A stretch of DNA of 58,038 nt from Chitinophagaceae bacterium (lineage in GTDB: Bacteria > Bacteroidota > Bacteroidia > Chitinophagales > Chitinophagaceae). The stretch's first letter is position 1, and every line of letters starts with the position of its first letter. A program made the translations under genes and the position numbers. The DNA is taken from contig JAEUVK010000220.1 in NCBI GenBank assembly GCA_016787135.1, positions 1 to 58,038 of the forward strand. Reading direction: 5' to 3'. Shown here piece by piece: positions 54,230-58,038 of this stretch. The notes under the pieces were generated by a model, which saw nothing but the letters and a program-made list of their open reading frames with translations, searched no databases and was not told the DNA's origin.

Positions 54230-54787
54230 ATGAAAAAGATCAGATCAATCGCATTGATGCTCGCAGCAGCATTGACCATGAATGTATCGTTCGGTCAGAA
54301 AATAATGAATGAAAAAACGGTAGAAGTAGGTGGTTCGCCGATGTATCCTTCAAAGAACATAATCGAGAATGCCATTAACTCCAAAGACCATACTACGCTG
54401 GTAGCTGCAGTAAAAGCGGCCGGGCTGGCAGAGACTTTGCAAAGTGCGGGCCCGTTCACTGTGTTCGCCCCTACCGATGCTGCATTCGACATGCTTCCCA
54501 AAGGAACAGTGGAAATGCTGGTGAAACCTGAGAACAAAGCGAAGTTGACAAAGATCCTCACGTATCATGTGGTAGCCGGTAAGCTGGATTCAAAAGGGCT
54601 CGATGCGGCTATCAAAGCCGGTGGCGAGCTGGTTACTGTTGCCGGAGGCAAGCTATGGGTATCAAAGAATGAGGGTAAGTACCGGATCAAAGATGAGAAT
54701 GGCGGTATGGCTGCAATTACTATCAAAAATGTTTACCAGAGCAATGGTGTGATCCATGTGATCGACCATGTGGTGCTTCCTAAATAA
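54230..54787 (+). CDS. Secreted fasciclin (FAS1)-domain protein
   Basis: 185 residues, signal peptide MKKIRSIALMLAAALTMNVSFGQ. One FAS1 domain with the H1 and H2 blocks: FTVFAPTDAAFDMLPKGTVE and LTYHVVAGKL-like ILTYHVVAGKLDS, ending VIHVIDHVVLPK. Surface adhesion or matrix protein. Followed by a strong terminator. Confidence 0.93.
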   Translation: MKKIRSIALMLAAALTMNVSFGQKIMNEKTVEVGGSPMYPSKNIIENAINSKDHTTLVAAVKAAGLAETLQSAGPFTVFAPTDAAFDMLPKGTVEMLVKPENKAKLTKILTYHVVAGKLDSKGLDAAIKAGGELVTVAGGKLWVSKNEGKYRIKDENGGMAAITIKNVYQSNGVIHVIDHVVLPK

Positions 54788-54821
54788 GGTGAGCAGTGTT
54801 CTTTTTTTGTGGTGGTGGTCT

Positions 54822-54854
54822 GATCAGGCCGTATTATCAGGCCTGATCTTTTTT
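54822..54854 (+). terminator. Rho-independent terminator of the fasciclin gene
   Basis: GATCAGGCC (54822-54830) and GGCCTGATC (54840-54848), 9-base loop, then six T. Confidence 0.92.
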
Positions 54855-54975
54855 ATAAGCAACCCGATCCGGTTTTTGGACGTTTACGTAAATGAAGTGT
54901 CCATCCGTTCGCTGTGAATGGATCCATCTGACGCCCAGGCTCTGGGTCCAAAATTTTCCATTTAGGGCAAACCAG

Positions 54976-55008
54976 GCCGGTTCTCTTTTCTTCGGAGGCC
55001 GGCTTTTT
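54976..55008 (+). terminator. Second terminator-like hairpin
   Basis: GCCGG (54976-54980) and CCGGC (54999-55003), then TTTTT. No plus-strand gene lies between it and the fasciclin terminator; it may end an unrecognised short RNA or be a back-up. Confidence 0.5.
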
Positions 55009-55050
55009 ATTTCGATAAAGTGGGTTGGGAACGTATTCGTCTTTGATGAG

Positions 55051-55770
55051 TTACCATCCATTAGCCAATACATCTGCCAGATGAAGCGTTTGCAGGGAGT
55101 AGCCTTTTTGTTTGATATATCCCTGCTGGTGCATCAGGCAGGACAGATCGGTGGAGATAAGATATTGTGCCCCGGTGGCCATGGCGTTTTCTACTTTCTG
55201 CTCTCCCATGCCTATGGAGATGGCTTCAAACTTCACAGCGAAAGTACCACCAAAACCGCAACAGGTTTCCACATCATTCATTTCGATCAGCTCAAGTCCT
55301 TTTACATTAGATAATAACTTTCTTGGCTCTTCTTTGATTTTACATTCTCTCAACCCGGCGCAGCTATCGTGGTAAGTGGCTTTGCCCTCCAGCCTGGCGC
55401 CAAAGTCTTCTATTTTTAAAACATTGACCAGGAATTCTGACAACTCAAATATCCTTTTTCCCAGATCCGCTACTTCATGGTGCATAGAAGAGTTATCGAA
55501 AAGTTTACCATAATAATTTCTTACAAAACCAACGCAACTGGCACTTGGACCGACGATATAATCAGTTCCTTTAAAATCTTTCAGGAATTTGGTACAGACA
55601 GACTTGGCTTCATCCCAGAAGCCGGCATTGAATGCAGGCTGTCCGCAACAGGTCTGAGACGTATTATAGCTCACCTTACAACCTGCTTTTTCAAGGACTT
55701 TCACCATATTAAAGCCCGTTTCAGGATAAAGCTGGTCAACAAAACAGGGGATGAATATCTGTACGTTCAT
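55051..55770 (-). CDS. CCG-domain Fe-S protein, LutA/YkgE-like
   Basis: 239 residues. Two cysteine-rich CCG domains: Cys9 with Cys41-Cys42-Gly43 (SQTCCGQPAFNAGF) and GPSASCVG, then TYHDSCAGLRECKI and ETCCGFGGTFAVKF. Homologues are LutA of lactate oxidation and related (Fe-S)-containing subunits. LutB and LutC are not in the window. Cytoplasmic. Possible role in lactate or glycolate oxidation, by family only. Confidence 0.88.
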   Translation of the reverse strand: MNVQIFIPCFVDQLYPETGFNMVKVLEKAGCKVSYNTSQTCCGQPAFNAGFWDEAKSVCTKFLKDFKGTDYIVGPSASCVGFVRNYYGKLFDNSSMHHEVADLGKRIFELSEFLVNVLKIEDFGARLEGKATYHDSCAGLRECKIKEEPRKLLSNVKGLELIEMNDVETCCGFGGTFAVKFEAISIGMGEQKVENAMATGAQYLISTDLSCLMHQQGYIKQKGYSLQTLHLADVLANGW

Positions 55771-55781
55771 GGCTTGAATAT

Positions 55782-56276
55782 TCAGAGCGATTTTTTAAAA
55801 CTTATCATTTTTAATGCAGTGATAGCGGCTTCTTCACCTTTATGTCCATGCTTTCCACCGATCCGTTCACGAGCCTGCTGTTCATTATCTACCGTCAATA
55901 CACCAAAGATAGTGGGAACCGGCAATGATAAATTCAGTTGTACCACACCATCGGTCACAGCTTTGCACACATAGTCGAAATGCGGAGTGTCGCCGCGGAT
56001 CACACAACCTAGGGCTATAAAAGCATCCGGTTTCTTTTTCTTCGTGCTTTTTCCCCAGTAACTTTGTATTGCAAAAGGAATTTCAAAAGCCCCCGGCACC
56101 GTAACCGTAACGATCTTTTTGACGCCCTGTTTCTGTAATTCGGCTAAACAGCCTTTTTCGAGTTCATCCACTATAGCCGCATTCCATTCCGTCTTTACCA
56201 AAACGATACAGGCATCCCGAATATTCAGAATGCCTGTATCTATATGCAACAGTTTACTGTTAGTTACTTCAGCCAT
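55782..56276 (-). CDS. ribH: 6,7-dimethyl-8-ribityllumazine synthase
   Basis: 164 residues. Substrate-binding blocks VTVPGAFEIPFAIQ, ALGCVIRGDTPHFDYVC with the catalytic His, PTIFGVLTVDNEQQARERIGGKHGHKGEEAA. Penultimate step of riboflavin synthesis. The start is 2 bases after the TPR gene stop, so the two share an operon. Confidence 0.96.
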   Translation of the reverse strand: MAEVTNSKLLHIDTGILNIRDACIVLVKTEWNAAIVDELEKGCLAELQKQGVKKIVTVTVPGAFEIPFAIQSYWGKSTKKKKPDAFIALGCVIRGDTPHFDYVCKAVTDGVVQLNLSLPVPTIFGVLTVDNEQQARERIGGKHGHKGEEAAITALKMISFKKSL

Positions 56277-56278
56277 GA

Positions 56279-56968
56279 TCAGTCTGCATTGTATATCCCT
56301 AATTGTGCCAGGTAATTGTCCACTTCGTAACCTTCTCTTGTTTTCGGGAATTTCTTTTTCAGTTCCTTGTATAGTTCGATGGCTTCTTTTGGGTTCTTCA
56401 ATACCCTGTCTGTCATATAAGCGGCGAGGAACAATGCTTCTGCGGAAGTTTCTTTATCATCTTCAAAAGCACGGGCTGCTTTTTTATAATAGTCAACAGC
56501 ATCGGAAGTTTTACCAAGATCACCGCTGGCATCACCAAGCAGCTTGTACTTTCTTGCCAGTAAGGGTTTTGAATCGGTATCGAATTTATTCAGGTATTTG
56601 ATCGCATTGGCGTTATCATCCAGCTTAATATAACAAGCGCCGGCATAAAAACAAGCGAGGTTGCCTGCATCCGTACCGCTGAACTTATCAGCTACTTTCA
56701 AAAAACCGAGATATTGTCCATCGCCATTCAGGGCGAGATTAAAAGAATCTTTACGGAAATAGTCTTCAGCTTTGTAAAGCGCATCCACGCCTTTTTCTTG
56801 TTTGGGCTTCAGGATATAATTGTTATAAACAAAATACCCGGCTACTCCCAGTACTACCACTACGCATACGATGGAAATGATCTTACCGTTTCTTGTCCAG
56901 AAATCCTTTGCTTTAGCGATCACTGCTTCAGCACCTTCTGTTCCCTGCACAATAGTCTTTTCAGCCAT
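56279..56968 (-). CDS. TPR protein with N-terminal membrane anchor, YfgM-like
   Basis: 229 residues. After a short cytoplasmic arm a single membrane segment (IISIVCVVVVLGVAGYFVYNNYIL), then TPR-like repeats in the periplasm (NLACFYAGACYIKLDDNANAIKYLNKF, DAVDYYKKAARAFEDDK, EAIELYKELKKKFP). Similar to YfgM-type envelope proteins. The gene is followed by ribH after 2 bases. Confidence 0.85.
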   Translation of the reverse strand: MAEKTIVQGTEGAEAVIAKAKDFWTRNGKIISIVCVVVVLGVAGYFVYNNYILKPKQEKGVDALYKAEDYFRKDSFNLALNGDGQYLGFLKVADKFSGTDAGNLACFYAGACYIKLDDNANAIKYLNKFDTDSKPLLARKYKLLGDASGDLGKTSDAVDYYKKAARAFEDDKETSAEALFLAAYMTDRVLKNPKEAIELYKELKKKFPKTREGYEVDNYLAQLGIYNAD

Positions 56969-57017
56969 ATTCTTTTTCTTGATTTTACGATTAATGGGGT
57001 AAACCTAACATGTTGTC

Positions 57018-58013
57018 TTAGTCAACAATGAATGGATAATTCTTATCTATATACACATCTTTGAGCACCTCACTGTCATCCGGCCAGGGGCTTTCTTCCG
57101 CAAACTTTACCGATTCTGCTACGATCTCATCCACTCTTTTGTCAATAGCGGCTAATTCGGCTTCTGTAGCAAATTTGCTGCTAAGAATGGTTTGACGGAC
57201 CAGTTGAATCGGGTCCTTGCTCTTATACTCGTCTACTTCTTCTTTTGTTCTGTATTTCTGCGGATCGCTGATAGAGTGTCCTTTGTAACGATAAGTTTTA
57301 ATTTCAATTAAAGTGGGGCCACCTTTCTCCCTTGCTCTTTTCACCGCCCGGCTTATACCTTCATGAACCGCCTCAGCGCTCATGCCATCAATAGTATCTG
57401 CCGGCATTTCGTACGCATCGGCTAGTTTATAAATATCAATTACGTTGGAAGTACGTTCTACTGACGTACCCATTGCATAATTATTATTCTCGCAGATAAA
57501 TATCACAGGCAGTTTCCAAAGCATCGCCAGATTGAAGGTCTCATGCAGCATTCCCTGTCTGGCAGCCCCATCGCCAAAGAAAGTAAGCGATACGTTATCT
57601 GTATCCCGGTATTTTTCAGCAAACGCCAGTCCGGCGCCTGTTCCAATCTGGGCGCCCACGATACCATGACCACCATAAAAGTTCACATCCTTTCCAAAGA
57701 AGTGCATACTTCCGCCTTTACCTTTTGCGCAGCCGGTGGCTTTTCCATACAACTCAGCCATACAGCTATTCACGGAAACACCTTTGGCGATCGCAAGGCC
57801 ATGATCGCGGTAAGCTGTGATATAGGAATCCTCCGGGCGGGTAGCTGTCATACACCCCGCAGCGATAGCTTCCTGTCCTACATAGGCATGGAAAAAACCG
57901 CGGATCTTCCCTTCCATTTTGTATTTCTCTTCCGCCATCAGTTCAAACTGGCGGATCAGTTGCATCAGTTCGTACCAGTAGAGGTAAGTCTCTTTGGAAA
58001 ATTTGGTAGCCAA
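57018..58013 (-). CDS. pdhA: Pyruvate dehydrogenase E1 component, alpha subunit
   Basis: 331 residues, complete. Thiamine-diphosphate motif GDGAARQG ... ENNNYAMGT, with GGSMHFF and GGHGIVGAQI blocks and the phosphorylation-type loop YRYKGHSISDPQKYRTKEE. Alpha subunit of the two-gene E1; the beta subunit and E2 are not in the window. Its promoter lies past the window end. Confidence 0.95.
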   Translation of the reverse strand: MATKFSKETYLYWYELMQLIRQFELMAEEKYKMEGKIRGFFHAYVGQEAIAAGCMTATRPEDSYITAYRDHGLAIAKGVSVNSCMAELYGKATGCAKGKGGSMHFFGKDVNFYGGHGIVGAQIGTGAGLAFAEKYRDTDNVSLTFFGDGAARQGMLHETFNLAMLWKLPVIFICENNNYAMGTSVERTSNVIDIYKLADAYEMPADTIDGMSAEAVHEGISRAVKRAREKGGPTLIEIKTYRYKGHSISDPQKYRTKEEVDEYKSKDPIQLVRQTILSSKFATEAELAAIDKRVDEIVAESVKFAEESPWPDDSEVLKDVYIDKNYPFIVD

Positions 58014-58038
58014 TGGGTTAAAATTTGAGCCGCAAAAA

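Noticed and set aside
54837..55073. 78-aa minus-strand ORF after the LutA-like gene
   Set aside because: It starts inside the LutA-like gene and ends in the fasciclin terminator; composition (many Trp, Arg) is not gene-like.
1..58038. CRISPR arrays, rRNA genes or prophage structural genes
   Set aside because: No regularly spaced short repeats, no rRNA sequence and no capsid, tail, portal or terminase-like protein were seen.

Overview
The window is chromosomal DNA of a Bacteroidota bacterium, most likely close to Chitinophagaceae. Supporting signs are type IX secretion cargo with gliding-type C-terminal domains beside a PorP/SprF-like protein, TAnnTTTG-type -7 promoter elements, AT-rich weak ribosome-binding sites, type II NADH dehydrogenase, a K+-dependent-type membrane pyrophosphatase and a separate E1-alpha pyruvate dehydrogenase. 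No rRNA and no CRISPR array was seen. There is one tRNA-like gene, and it is unusual.

Layout. 1-2.3 kb: the end of an APC amino-acid permease and a DUF2027-Smr protein. 2.3-10 kb: an AT-rich accessory island with two diverged IS1595/ISXO2-type transposases, three copies of a repeat in the same orientation (about 2480, 5440 and 9590) that divide it into two modules, several orphan small genes, a SMC/ABC-like ATPase + PD-(D/E)XK-like nuclease + 38-aa lysine-rich protein operon, and a promoter - hairpins - class II tRNA - 47-aa Cys protein - terminator unit. 10-20.8 kb: two giant paralogous secreted PKD proteins with a PorP/SprF-like protein between them. 20.8-23 kb: BlaR1/BlaI-type sensor protease and repressor. 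23-26 kb: a CHASE/multi-PAS histidine kinase. 26.4-33.2 kb: pyrophosphatase HppA, a cytochrome c-type lipoprotein, the NAD(P)HX repair enzyme and a serine-hydrolase lipoprotein. 33.3-39.8 kb, plus strand: SerA-like dehydrogenase, TPR-AAA+ ATPase, TPR membrane protein, NDH-2, a 4-TM protein and a DUF2071 protein. 40-42.6 kb: a lipoprotein-type SAM hydrolase, a small tail-anchored protein, a region of inverted repeats including a perfect 27-bp one, and an AT-rich HEPN-like gene. 42.6-58 kb: housekeeping and envelope genes (TPR protein, GyrA, GYF_2 protein, outer-membrane barrel, saccharopine-dehydrogenase-like protein, sirtuin, VWA lipoprotein, EVE protein, fasciclin protein, LutA-like protein, RibH, TPR protein, PdhA).

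The accessory island is the part most likely to hold something undescribed. Each of its two modules carries an IS1595-type transposase and a tiny lysine-rich protein with a shared core (MTFEE-x-LK-x-x-A...TP). One module pairs that protein with an ATPase and a probable nuclease, an architecture reminiscent of anti-phage systems. The same module holds a serine-type class II tRNA whose apparent anticodon is GGC (alanine), placed 3 nt ahead of a small zinc-ribbon-like ORF. All functional proposals here rest on reading the sequence only; no database search was run.
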